Positions 1-6,283 of a stretch of 6,556 nt of DNA are shown here, piece by piece. A program made the position numbers and the translations under genes. Within the stretch, counting starts at the first letter, position 1; every line of letters starts with the position of its first letter. The stretch comes from Nitrososphaerota archaeon (GTDB lineage Archaea; Thermoproteota; Nitrososphaeria_A; Caldarchaeales; Wolframiiraptoraceae), in the NCBI GenBank assembly GCA_021157985.1, contig JAGGVM010000105.1:1-6556 (forward strand). The letters run 5' to 3'. The notes beneath the pieces were generated by a model. That model did not search any database. It saw nothing but the letters and a program-made list of their open reading frames with translations, and was not told the origin of the DNA.

Positions 1-754
1 GGGTATACGGGTGCTTAGGTTCTCCCAGAACCTCTTTAGCCGGTCCTATTTCGAGGATTTTCCCGACGTACATTACCCCGACGTAGTCGGCCATGAACCT
101 GGCGAGGTGAATGTTGTGGGTGACGAAGAGATAGGTGGCGTTCCGCTTCTTCTGGAGGTCTATTAGCAGGTTGAGTATCTGAGCCTGGACCGAGACGTCG
201 AGGGAGCTCGTGGGCTCGTCGAGGAATATGAACTCAGGGTCTAGGGCTATTGCCCTCGCGATCGCCACTCTCTGAAGCTGGCCTCCGCTGAGCTCGTATG
301 GATATCTATGAACGAATTCGGCGGTTAGCCCAACGTCTTCCAAAAGCTGGACAACCCTATCCATTATCTCCTCTTCGCTTAGATCCGTGTGAATCTTGAA
401 TGGGTCGGCGATTATCTGCCCTATGGTCTTCCTCGGGTTCAGGGAGAGGTATGGGTCTTGGAAGACTGCTTGGAGCTTTGGGCGCAGGGGTTTGAACTCG
501 CTGTATTTCAGCTTCGTGATATCCACTCCGTTGAATATTACCTGCCCAGCGGTGGGCTCTAAGATCCTCAGGATGCATCTGCCGACCGTGGTTTTTCCGC
601 TTCCGCTTTCCCCTACGAGGGACATGATCTTTCCTTTCTGGATCTCGAAGGAGACGTCGTCGACGGCGTGGACATAGAGGGGTTTTCTCAGGAAGCCGGT
701 TCTCACGGGGAAATATTTTTTCAAATTCTTAACCTTAATGAGGGGCTCAGCCAT
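1..754 (-). CDS. Opp/Dpp-family ABC transporter ATP-binding protein, second ATPase (DppF/OppF-like), C-terminus cut by window edge
   Basis: Cytoplasmic ATPase subunit that would power a family-5 (peptide/nickel/oligosaccharide) ABC importer, pairing with the DppD-like subunit encoded just upstream. The frame is open from the ATG at 754-752 to the left edge, giving 251 residues starting MAEPLIKVKNLKKYF. Visible motifs are Walker A GESGSGKTT (48-56), Q-loop VFQDP (Q99), signature LSGGQ (155-159), Walker B with LDEPTSSLD (178-186) and the H-loop histidine in VTHNIH (H213). It ends in KHPYT, the segment that opens the C-terminal oligopeptide-transporter domain, so roughly 70-80 residues of a usual 320-330 are off-window. 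The start is supported by a strong Shine-Dalgarno sequence, and only 15 nt separate it from the upstream stop, so it is cotranscribed with DppD. Walker A has Ser and Thr where the family usually has GCGKS. The substrate cannot be read from an ATPase. Confidence 0.93.
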   Translation of the reverse strand, partial: MAEPLIKVKNLKKYFPVRTGFLRKPLYVHAVDDVSFEIQKGKIMSLVGESGSGKTTVGRCILRILEPTAGQVIFNGVDITKLKYSEFKPLRPKLQAVFQDPYLSLNPRKTIGQIIADPFKIHTDLSEEEIMDRVVQLLEDVGLTAEFVHRYPYELSGGQLQRVAIARAIALDPEFIFLDEPTSSLDVSVQAQILNLLIDLQKKRNATYLFVTHNIHLARFMADYVGVMYVGKILEIGPAKEVLGEPKHPYT

Positions 755-762
755 ATTCCTCA

Positions 763-770
763 CTCCTCCC
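763..770 (-). promoter_or_regulatory. Shine-Dalgarno site of the DppF-like gene
   Basis: On the minus strand, GGGAGGAG followed by TGAGGAAT leads into the ATG at 754-752. It abuts the TAG stop of the DppD-like gene (770-772). It is a strong match to the 16S anti-SD and is consistent with translation of an internal operon gene, in contrast to the apparently leaderless first genes nearby. Confidence 0.75.
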
Positions 771-1741
771 TAAACCGATGAATAGAGATGGCATGCAACG
801 AAATGGTTTTTCCTCACTTCTATCATCTCGGGCCTGACCTCCTTGCAGATGGGTTTTGTCTCCTGGCATCTGGGGTTGAATATGCATCCGGAGGGCGGGT
901 TAATGAGGTTCGGGACGCTGCCGGGAATGGTCGGAAGCTTACTTCTGGTCTCATTGAATCTGACGACCCTAAGGAGTCCTCTCGTATAAGGGTGAAGCGG
1001 GTTTTTGAAGATCTCGTGGACGTCGCCTACTTCAACTATTGTCCCGGCGTACATTATGGCCACTCTGTCGCATGTTTGTGCGACGACTCCGAGGTCGTGG
1101 GTGATGAGGATAGTGGTCTGATTGAACTGCTGCTTTAAGTGCTGCATTAGTTCGAGTATTTGAGCTTGGATTGTTACGTCCAGGTTTGACGTCGGCTCAT
1201 CAGCGATCACGAGCACGGGGTTTTTAGCGAGAGCTATCGCTATCATCACCCTCTGTCTCATTCCACCGCTGAGCTCGTGGGGATAGTTGTTGTAGAATTT
1301 CTCCGCCTCGGGTATCCCCAGTTTAGTCAAGAGCTCTATGGCCCTCGTCTTCGCCTCGTCCTTACTTGTCCCCTCTCTGACGATTATCGCCTCGGCTATC
1401 TGGTCTCCGACTTTCATTACGGGGTTGAGAGCGGCGGCGGGGTTCTGGAAAATATACGCGAGCTTATCCCTCCTTATGAGCCTCATTTCTTCGGGCGTCT
1501 TTCCGACGAGTTCCTCCCCATCTAATACTATGCTTCCTTTGATTATTTTCGCGTTATTCGGGAGCAAACCGGCGACCGCGTGGCCCAGCGTCGATTTTCC
1601 GCACCCGGTTTCTCCGACAAGCCCTATCGTTTCTCCTCGGCTGATCTTTAGGGAGATCCCGTTTAACGCGTGTACGACGCCGGCGTAGGTATAATAATTA
1701 ACGTGGAGGTCGTTTATGTCCAAGATGATGTTTTCCGTCAT
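770..1741 (-). CDS. Opp/Dpp-family ABC transporter ATP-binding protein, first ATPase (DppD/OppD-like)
   Basis: Complete 323-residue ATPase subunit of a peptide/oligosaccharide-type ABC importer, acting on the cytoplasmic face of the membrane. The motifs run in the expected order: Walker [10 protein letters not shown] (43-51), Q-loop FQNP (Q99), signature LSGGM (157-161), Walker [12 protein letters not shown] (178-188) and H-loop ITHD (H215). After HPYT (250-253) comes the C-terminal domain typical of OppD/DppD subunits, with [12 protein letters not shown] and four cysteines (C286, C292, C299, C317). In some family members this domain is reported to bind an iron-sulfur cluster. Length is normal. 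The ATG at 1741-1739 lies about 26 nt from the centre of a TATA-like box and has no clear SD, so the mRNA is probably leaderless. The gene follows the binding-protein gene after 150 bp and precedes the DppF-like gene by 15 nt. The nucleotide-binding role is certain; the ligand is unknown. Confidence 0.95.
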   Translation of the reverse strand: MTENIILDINDLHVNYYTYAGVVHALNGISLKISRGETIGLVGETGCGKSTLGHAVAGLLPNNAKIIKGSIVLDGEELVGKTPEEMRLIRRDKLAYIFQNPAAALNPVMKVGDQIAEAIIVREGTSKDEAKTRAIELLTKLGIPEAEKFYNNYPHELSGGMRQRVMIAIALAKNPVLVIADEPTSNLDVTIQAQILELMQHLKQQFNQTTILITHDLGVVAQTCDRVAIMYAGTIVEVGDVHEIFKNPLHPYTRGLLRVVRFNETRSKLPTIPGSVPNLINPPSGCIFNPRCQETKPICKEVRPEMIEVRKNHFVACHLYSSV

Positions 1742-1762
1742 TCATATGAAAAGCAGGCGACC

Positions 1763-1770
1763 TGTATAAG
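1763..1770 (-). promoter_or_regulatory. Putative TATA box for the dppD-dppF-like ATPase operon
   Basis: The minus strand reads CTTATACA, preceded by the A-rich GGTAAAACT, which could serve as a BRE. Its centre is about 26 nt upstream of the A of the ATG at 1741, the spacing expected for an archaeal leaderless transcript. This suggests the ATPase genes can be transcribed independently of the binding-protein gene upstream. Assigned by inspection only. Confidence 0.5.
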
Positions 1771-1792
1771 AGTTTTACCATAAGAACGTGTC

Positions 1793-1809
1793 CGATTTTC
1801 AAAAAATCG
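1793..1809. repeat. Short inverted repeat (7-bp stem, 3-nt loop)
   Basis: CGATTTT and AAAATCG flank a CAA loop in the gap between the binding-protein and ATPase genes. Read on the minus strand the loop is TTG and the hairpin is not followed directly by a U-run, so it is not a classic intrinsic terminator. It lies just upstream of the putative ATPase promoter, so it could be an operator or part of a termination/processing region. The function is not determinable. Confidence 0.5.
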
Positions 1810-1864
1810 CTGCGAGTACTCCGATAGTTTTTGGAAGAGTAAAATTTGGAAGAGTAAAAATTGA
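1801..1864 (-). terminator. Possible T-rich archaeal terminator region after the binding-protein gene
   Basis: Downstream of the binding-protein stop the minus strand carries several T-runs: TTTTT at 1860-1856, TTTT at 1844-1841 and TTTTTT at 1806-1801. Archaeal RNA polymerase can terminate at T-runs without a hairpin. The separate downstream promoter fits partial termination here, which would let the abundant binding protein be expressed more strongly than the ATPases. This rests on base composition only. Confidence 0.35.
1830..1859. repeat. Perfect 2 x 15-bp tandem direct repeat
   Basis: TTTGGAAGAGTAAAA occurs twice back to back (1830-1844 and 1845-1859) with no mismatch. It lies in the non-coding gap downstream of the binding-protein stop codon. 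On the minus strand each copy reads TTTTACTCTTCCAAA, so the pair gives a T-rich transcript segment. It may be a recent local duplication, a paired regulator site or part of a terminator. Confidence 0.85.
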
Positions 1865-1891
1865 AGTAATATAAAGAAAGGTGGTGTGGGT

Positions 1892-3775
1892 TTAGCTCTC
1901 CCAATGTAGGTAGAATATCGATGGGAATAGGCCTGTCGTCGACCAGAAGAAGTTCTTCAGCTCCTCCCTGTATCCGATGTGGGTCTTCGCGTTAGCTATG
2001 TTGACGTGTGGACCGTATTCGAGCCAGTAGGCTTCAAGCTCTTGGAGAATCGCTATTCTCTTCTGCGGATCCGGTTCTTTGAGGGCTTTGTTGTAGAGGT
2101 CTCTGAGATGGGTTATGAACTCAGGTGGCTGCGTGGTCTCGTTGAATCCGAACCACCATAACGGATTAGGAGCTACCCAACTTTGGACCATCTGAATCGG
2201 CGAGGAAGGTATCCTAGAGTCCCACGGCTGGATCCACATCATTTCCTCTTCGGGCTTCCATACGTGCGCGTAGTATTCGGATACGTGGAGGACGACCGGC
2301 ATGGCGTCTATACCTATCTTCGCGAGATCGCTCTTAACCTGCAGGGCTAGGGTCGTGAAGTCGAGTCCCCATCTCGGGGCAGGTCTGATCAACAGTTTTA
2401 TGTGGAATCTCCATCCATCGCTCTGAACCTTGTATCCCGCTTCGTCGAGTAGTTTCTTGGCTTCCTCATACTGCGCTCCTGGGAAGTATCTCGCGTTCTT
2501 CTCCCATCCTTCCATTCCGGCCATGAATAGGCCTTCCGCGATATAGGCTCCTTCGTGGGTGAGCTTCTCGATCGCGGTGTAGTTTATCGCCATCTTTATC
2601 GCTTTTCTAACTCTCCAGTCCTTCAGAGGTCCCTTAACCGTGTGCATCCACAAGGCCATTCCGAACGGATATGGCCCCATGTAGACATCGACTCCCGGCG
2701 TCTTCTTCAAAGCATCCATGGTCTCGGCTAGGAAGTCCGTGACTACGAAGAGGTCTCCCTTAACCAGCTTAAGCCTCGCATCCGTTTCCTCGTTCACCGG
2801 TATGTAGACGATGTATTTGAACTCGGGCTTGGGTAGGTTGAGGTCAGGCGGTCCTCCCCAGTAGTCGTCGAATCTCTCGAGCTCATAGCGCTCCATGTAT
2901 CTCCACTCCTTGACCTTGTAGGGGCCTGTCCCAGCGTCTCCAGCCTCTTTATACAGCCAGGTGTATCCCCAATCTGGGTGATTATTGAAGTCTGCAAGCT
3001 TCTTGGTATGCTCCTCCATGGCCTGCTTGTCGACTATGGCGAAGAAGGTGCTCGTGAGTTCTTCCGGCAGCCAGGGATCCGGTGTGCTAAGAATTATCTG
3101 CACGGTATAGTCATCCACTTTCTTCACGTCTTTGATAGCCTTCCCTAGGAAGTGCTGCTTTGGCTCGACTAGATATGGAGCTATCGGGGTCCAGTCGGCG
3201 AGGGCTGTTCTCCAAATGGAGTAGACGACGTCGTCAGCGGTCATCTCCCTTCCGGTATGGAACTTTATTCCCTTTCTCAGCTTTATCGTGTAGACTAATC
3301 CATCCTCTGAAACAGTGTAGCTCTCGGCCAGCCATGGAATAACCTTGTACTTACCGTTCTTGAGGGCCTGCGGATCGAAGGCGAAGAGCATTTCGTAGAC
3401 AAGCGGGATGAGCTCACATTTCGGTCCATCGAAGTGTGGGTCGGGGCCGAACATTATTTGAGCCCAGTGGGCTCCCAGCGCGGAGAAGTAAAGCGTATCC
3501 GGTCTCTTCTTAGCAGTGGTCGTCGGGGTCGGGGTAACGGAGACCGTGGAGGTCGCGACCGACGTGGCCACGGAGGTCTTAGTCACGGTCACTACTTGGG
3601 TCGTCGGAGTACCGCTCACGGTAGCTGTTTTCGTCACCACGCTTGTAATGGTCGTGGGCTTCGCCTGAGGCACCGACATGAAATACGCGGCGACTCCGGC
3701 AACGATCAACACGACGACGATTATGACGACGGCTGCTAGAACGGCTTTGGAGACTGCTTTTTTCCGATTACTCAT
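1892..3775 (-). CDS. Family-5 extracellular solute-binding protein (peptide/oligosaccharide ABC transporter) with class III signal segment
   Basis: Complete 627-residue surface-anchored ligand receptor of an ABC importer. The N-terminus is short and basic (MSNRKKAVSKAV), then strongly hydrophobic to about residue 32, as in the pilin-like class III signal peptides of archaeal sugar/peptide-binding proteins. Residues about 40-88 form a Thr/Ser/Val-rich low-complexity linker (for example TSVATSVATSTVSV), probably an O-glycosylated stalk. The SBP_bac_5 fold follows from about residue 93; WLAESYTVSEDGLVYTIKLR (148-167) and KGIKFHTGREMTADDVVYSI (168-187) are the family hallmark. Length is slightly above the usual 500-600 because of the stalk. 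The ATG at 3775 lies about 30 nt from a good TATA box and has no SD. Family 5 includes peptide, nickel and, in thermophilic archaea and Thermotoga, oligosaccharide binders, so the ligand stays open. No permease gene follows it directly. Confidence 0.94.
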   Translation of the reverse strand: MSNRKKAVSKAVLAAVVIIVVVLIVAGVAAYFMSVPQAKPTTITSVVTKTATVSGTPTTQVVTVTKTSVATSVATSTVSVTPTPTTTAKKRPDTLYFSALGAHWAQIMFGPDPHFDGPKCELIPLVYEMLFAFDPQALKNGKYKVIPWLAESYTVSEDGLVYTIKLRKGIKFHTGREMTADDVVYSIWRTALADWTPIAPYLVEPKQHFLGKAIKDVKKVDDYTVQIILSTPDPWLPEELTSTFFAIVDKQAMEEHTKKLADFNNHPDWGYTWLYKEAGDAGTGPYKVKEWRYMERYELERFDDYWGGPPDLNLPKPEFKYIVYIPVNEETDARLKLVKGDLFVVTDFLAETMDALKKTPGVDVYMGPYPFGMALWMHTVKGPLKDWRVRKAIKMAINYTAIEKLTHEGAYIAEGLFMAGMEGWEKNARYFPGAQYEEAKKLLDEAGYKVQSDGWRFHIKLLIRPAPRWGLDFTTLALQVKSDLAKIGIDAMPVVLHVSEYYAHVWKPEEEMMWIQPWDSRIPSSPIQMVQSWVAPNPLWWFGFNETTQPPEFITHLRDLYNKALKEPDPQKRIAILQELEAYWLEYGPHVNIANAKTHIGYREELKNFFWSTTGLFPSIFYLHWES

Positions 3776-3801
3776 AGCGTTCTTATCTAATCCTACTATC
3801 T

Positions 3802-3809
3802 CTTATAAA
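3802..3809 (-). promoter_or_regulatory. TATA box of the solute-binding-protein gene
   Basis: The minus strand reads TTTATAAG, a near-consensus archaeal TATA box, preceded by the purine-rich GAAAGAACG, a plausible BRE. Its centre is about 30 nt from the ATG at 3775, predicting a transcript with a leader of only a few nucleotides. It is the best-looking promoter in the window. Confidence 0.7.
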
Positions 3810-3843
3810 CGTTCTTTCAAAACGCTGCTCACATCTATGTTAT

Positions 3844-3880
3844 GTAAATTTAACGTTCCGCGTTTCGTAAGGTAAATTTA
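3844..3880. repeat. Two copies of GTAAATTTA in the divergent promoter region
   Basis: GTAAATTTA occurs at 3844-3852 and 3872-3880, 28 bp apart start to start. The core TAAATTTA is itself a perfect palindrome. The right copy sits where the TATA box of the sialidase-like gene should be. The pair may be tandem operator sites or a core promoter plus an upstream element. AT-rich words recur by chance, so the regulatory reading is tentative. Confidence 0.55.
3872..3880 (+). promoter_or_regulatory. Putative TATA-like element of the sialidase-like gene
   Basis: GTAAATTTA is centred about 27-28 nt before the ATG at 3904, the position expected for a TATA box driving a leaderless archaeal transcript. 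The sequence is less canonical than TTTATAAG on the other strand. No Shine-Dalgarno sequence precedes the ATG, which fits a leaderless mRNA. Confidence 0.4.
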
Positions 3881-3903
3881 CTTCCGAAGCTAAAGTTATC
3901 CTC

Positions 3904-5013
3904 ATGAGGGAAGAAGAGCGAGAAGCGGTTATCGGTAACCTATTGCCGGTAAAGAGGAAACTCGTTGTTGACGACGGATTCACGGGGTATTTTCCAACGG
4001 CCATCAAGCTAAACGACGGGTCAATTTTAGCGATTCTCAGAGCTGGAAGCGGCCATATCTCGGCCGACGGAAAGCTCGTCATGGTCCGGTCGACGGACAA
4101 CGGCGAAACCTGGAGCGAGCCGAAGACCGTGGTCGACATGCCCGAGGATGATCGCGGCCCCCCGGCTCTTGGCCAATCTTCATCCGGAGAAATAATAATG
4201 GCCTTTGATGTGTTAACGGGCTTCCGGAAAGGATATACCGGGCACGTGGGGACGCCGGATTACAAGTTCAGAAACTACCTCGTGGACGTCTGGATTCCCG
4301 AGTTATCCGATACGAAAACCTATTATACGCGATCACTCGACGGCGGCTTTACTTGGTCCTCTCCAAGCCCTTTAGAAGTCCCAGGTCTATCAGTCGCTCC
4401 TTACGGAAAAATCGTTGAATTATCCGACAAGACTCTTCTAATGAACGTTTACGGCGTTCGAGGAAACCTTCCAACGTCTGATCATCACGCATCCTACGTA
4501 ATTCGTTCTAGAGACGGCGGGAGGACATGGGGTGATCCAACATTGATAGCTGAGGGCTTTAATGAAACCGCCCTCCTCGCTTTAGACGATGATCTCGTGG
4601 TAGCGGCTCTAAGGGCGGATCCCCCCTCTGAGGCTACCTTCATAAGCATTTCTGAGGACGGTGGATACACGTGGAGTAAGCCCGAGAGAGTTACTGGCTC
4701 CCTAGAGCATCCCGCGGACTTGATTCAGCTCAGCGATGGATCGGTCTTCATGGTTTATGGCCATAGAAAAGTGCCGTTCGGGGTACGGGCGGCTATAAGC
4801 AAGGATCGGGGGAAGACTTGGAGCGACGTAAAGATCGGTTTGGTCTTCGAGGGAAGGAATCAGGACTGTGGCTATCCCACGGCGGTGAGAACCGACGACG
4901 GCTTCATAATCGTTCTCTACTACATGGTGGGAAGCATGATAGAAGGTGATATGAAGCTCAGATGCGGCGAAGTTAAGTTCGGTGAAAAAGCCTTGCTCGA
5001 AAAAATTGGTTAA
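3904..5013 (+). CDS. Sialidase-like BNR/Asp-box beta-propeller protein, probably cytoplasmic
   Basis: Complete 369-residue protein with five Asp boxes (S-x-D-x-G-x-T-W): STDNGETW (63-70), SLDGGFTW (144-151), SRDGGRTW (202-209), SEDGGYTW (250-257) and SKDRGKTW (299-306). This repeat pattern indicates a sialidase-type six-bladed beta-propeller. Late motifs GHRKVPFGVRAAIS (286-299) and DCGYPTAVRTDDG (321-333) resemble conserved segments of BNR-type glycosidases and offer candidate catalytic Arg (R295) and Tyr (Y324). The N-terminal FRIP motif of classical GH33 sialidases is absent; the corresponding spot appears to be YFPTA (29-33). No signal peptide or membrane segment is present, so it should act in the cytoplasm. 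It is divergent from the binding-protein gene (128-bp gap) and convergent with the M20 gene (6 bp between stops). It may hydrolyse an imported glycoside, but the fold also serves lyases and non-enzymes, so sialidase activity is unproven. Confidence 0.85.
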   Translation: MREEEREAVIGNLLPVKRKLVVDDGFTGYFPTAIKLNDGSILAILRAGSGHISADGKLVMVRSTDNGETWSEPKTVVDMPEDDRGPPALGQSSSGEIIMAFDVLTGFRKGYTGHVGTPDYKFRNYLVDVWIPELSDTKTYYTRSLDGGFTWSSPSPLEVPGLSVAPYGKIVELSDKTLLMNVYGVRGNLPTSDHHASYVIRSRDGGRTWGDPTLIAEGFNETALLALDDDLVVAALRADPPSEATFISISEDGGYTWSKPERVTGSLEHPADLIQLSDGSVFMVYGHRKVPFGVRAAISKDRGKTWSDVKIGLVFEGRNQDCGYPTAVRTDDGFIIVLYYMVGSMIEGDMKLRCGEVKFGEKALLEKIG

Positions 5014-5019
5014 AGGGAG

Positions 5020-6174
5020 TTAGCGTGGACCGAGAACCTCGTTGACGACCTCCCTGTAAACCTTAGCGCCTTTTTCCAAATCTTCGATGCTTATCCACTC
5101 GTCGGCGATGTGGCATTGCTCGAGGTTTCCGGGTCCCAAGATAACCGTGGGTATATGCGCGTTGTTCACCAAGAAAGTCATGTCGCAAGTCGCCCTGAAT
5201 CCTTTCGCCCGAGCTTTCTTCCCCAATACCTTAGACACGGCCTTTAGAGCTGCTTTAACGATCTCCGATTTGCGATCGGTTTCGGCTGGTGGAACGATCT
5301 TCAGAATCTTGAAGTCGAGTTTCGTCTTTCTAGTTCTCGCAATTCTCTCAGCGATCTTCCTGACCTCATTTATTGCTTTATCCGGATTCTCTCCCGGAGT
5401 TATTCTCCGGTCGAGCACGGTTTCACACGTCTCTGGAATAATGTTAGACTTCACTCCTCCCTTAATTATGGTGAGGGCTATTGAAGGTGACCCCGTGAAA
5501 GTCTTCCTCTTTCTAAGCCTCTCAGCCAGCCTCTCAATCTTCAGAGCGAAATCGGAAGCGGCGTAGATAGCGTTTACCCCCTTATATGGCTGGCTGGCGT
5601 GAGCAGCTTTTCCGAGAAACTTGATCGAGAACTTTATTCCCCCATTGTGGGCCGAGTAGACATTGAGGCCCGTCGGCTCACCTATTACGGCGTAATCTGC
5701 TTTGACTCCCTGCGAGATTAAGCGGTTAATTCCCTTACCTCCAACTTCTTCATCAGCGACAGCCGCGAAGATAAATTTCCCCCTAATAGGCCAATCTTCA
5801 TCAGCCAGCGTCTTCGCAGCAGCTAAGACGGCGGCAACGCACCCTTTGTCGTCTGCAGCGCCTCTACCGAAGACCTTTCCATCCTTAACCAAGCCCGATA
5901 AGGGTGGGACGCTCCAAAGGCTTTCATCTCCGACGGGAACCGTGTCGAGGTGGGGGGCGAAGAGGAGTCCAGGTCCCTCTTCTCTCTCGACCACTCCTAC
6001 AGCGTTCGCTCTCTGAGGCTCGAATTCATCGATCTCCGCTTTCATTCCGAGTTCCTTCATTTTTTCGGCTACATATTCAGCTGCCTCTATCTCCCTGCCC
6101 GGAGGGTTTTCAGTGTTTATCTTAATGAGCTCTGAAAGCACTTTGACGGCATAATTCACGTCTACTTCTTTCAA
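5020..6174 (-). CDS. M20 family metallo-deacylase/peptidase (ArgE/DapE type)
   Basis: Complete 384-residue cytoplasmic di-zinc hydrolase of the ArgE/DapE/CPG2 group, which removes N-acyl groups from amino acids or cleaves small peptides. All expected active-site positions are visible: HLD (H75, D77), GAADDKG (bridging D108), DEE (catalytic E142, ligand E143), IGEP (E166) and a C-terminal QCHIADEW (H355). The lid/dimerisation domain, about residues 175-290, contains AAHASQPYKGVNA with H192. Length is normal. Translation starts at TTG (6174-6172): an in-frame TAG lies seven codons upstream, the first internal ATG is at residue 39, and an AGGTGG Shine-Dalgarno sits 6 nt before the TTG. It could be acetylornithine or succinyl-diaminopimelate deacylase, a LysW-type processing enzyme or a dipeptidase; sequence alone does not decide. 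Next to a family-5 transporter, peptide or N-acyl catabolism is as likely as biosynthesis. Confidence 0.92.
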   Translation of the reverse strand: MKEVDVNYAVKVLSELIKINTENPPGREIEAAEYVAEKMKELGMKAEIDEFEPQRANAVGVVEREEGPGLLFAPHLDTVPVGDESLWSVPPLSGLVKDGKVFGRGAADDKGCVAAVLAAAKTLADEDWPIRGKFIFAAVADEEVGGKGINRLISQGVKADYAVIGEPTGLNVYSAHNGGIKFSIKFLGKAAHASQPYKGVNAIYAASDFALKIERLAERLRKRKTFTGSPSIALTIIKGGVKSNIIPETCETVLDRRITPGENPDKAINEVRKIAERIARTRKTKLDFKILKIVPPAETDRKSEIVKAALKAVSKVLGKKARAKGFRATCDMTFLVNNAHIPTVILGPGNLEQCHIADEWISIEDLEKGAKVYREVVNEVLGPR

Positions 6175-6180
6175 GGCTTT

Positions 6181-6186
6181 CCACCT
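6181..6186 (-). promoter_or_regulatory. Shine-Dalgarno site deciding the TTG start of the M20 gene
   Basis: The minus strand reads AGGTGG, six nucleotides before TTG at 6174-6172, matching the archaeal anti-SD. An in-frame TAG just upstream rules out an earlier start, so this site supports the rare TTG initiation. Confidence 0.7.
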
Positions 6187-6248
6187 GAACGCCTAAAAAT
6201 CATGGATCAATAGGCTAATAACGTTGCCCTACCTGCTTTAGGAAAAAA

Positions 6249-6256
6249 CTTTATAG
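6249..6256 (+). promoter_or_regulatory. Putative TATA box of the ferredoxin gene
   Basis: CTTTATAG preceded by GGAAAAAA (BRE-like) is centred about 31 nt before the ATG at 6284. A transcript starting about 25 nt downstream would exclude the in-frame TTG at 6260 and ATG at 6269, so it favours 6284 as the start. Confidence 0.55.
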
Positions 6257-6283
6257 TCCTTGATATCAATGATTACACGCGTC

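Noticed and set aside
396..677. Plus-strand open frame opposite the DppF-like gene; similar ones at 788-1138, 1338-1688 and 3434-3739
   Set aside because: All lie opposite strongly supported coding sequence and have no domain or start signal. The 3434-3739 translation is low-complexity Arg/Gly/His sequence mirroring the Thr-rich stalk codons.
1698..1904. Minus-strand 68-codon open frame spanning the gap between binding protein and ATPase
   Set aside because: It overlaps both neighbouring genes out of frame, runs through the tandem repeat and T-rich region, and has no recognisable motif.
3840..4139. Minus-strand 99-codon open frame opposite the start of the sialidase-like gene
   Set aside because: It is antisense to the first Asp-box blade and has no motif or good start signal.
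5087..5566. Open frame of 159 codons on the plus strand inside the M20 gene
   Set aside because: It is antisense to a gene with all M20 catalytic motifs intact, and its translation shows no recognisable motif.
6249..6256. CTATAAAG on the minus strand as a TATA box for the M20 gene
   Set aside because: It would lie about 77 nt from the TTG start. The same bases fit the plus-strand ferredoxin promoter better, and no convincing closer M20 promoter was seen.
6260..6283. Earlier starts for the ferredoxin gene (TTG 6260, ATG 6269)
   Set aside because: Both would fall upstream of, or at, the transcription start predicted from the TATA box. The extra residues add nothing recognisable to the family N-terminus.
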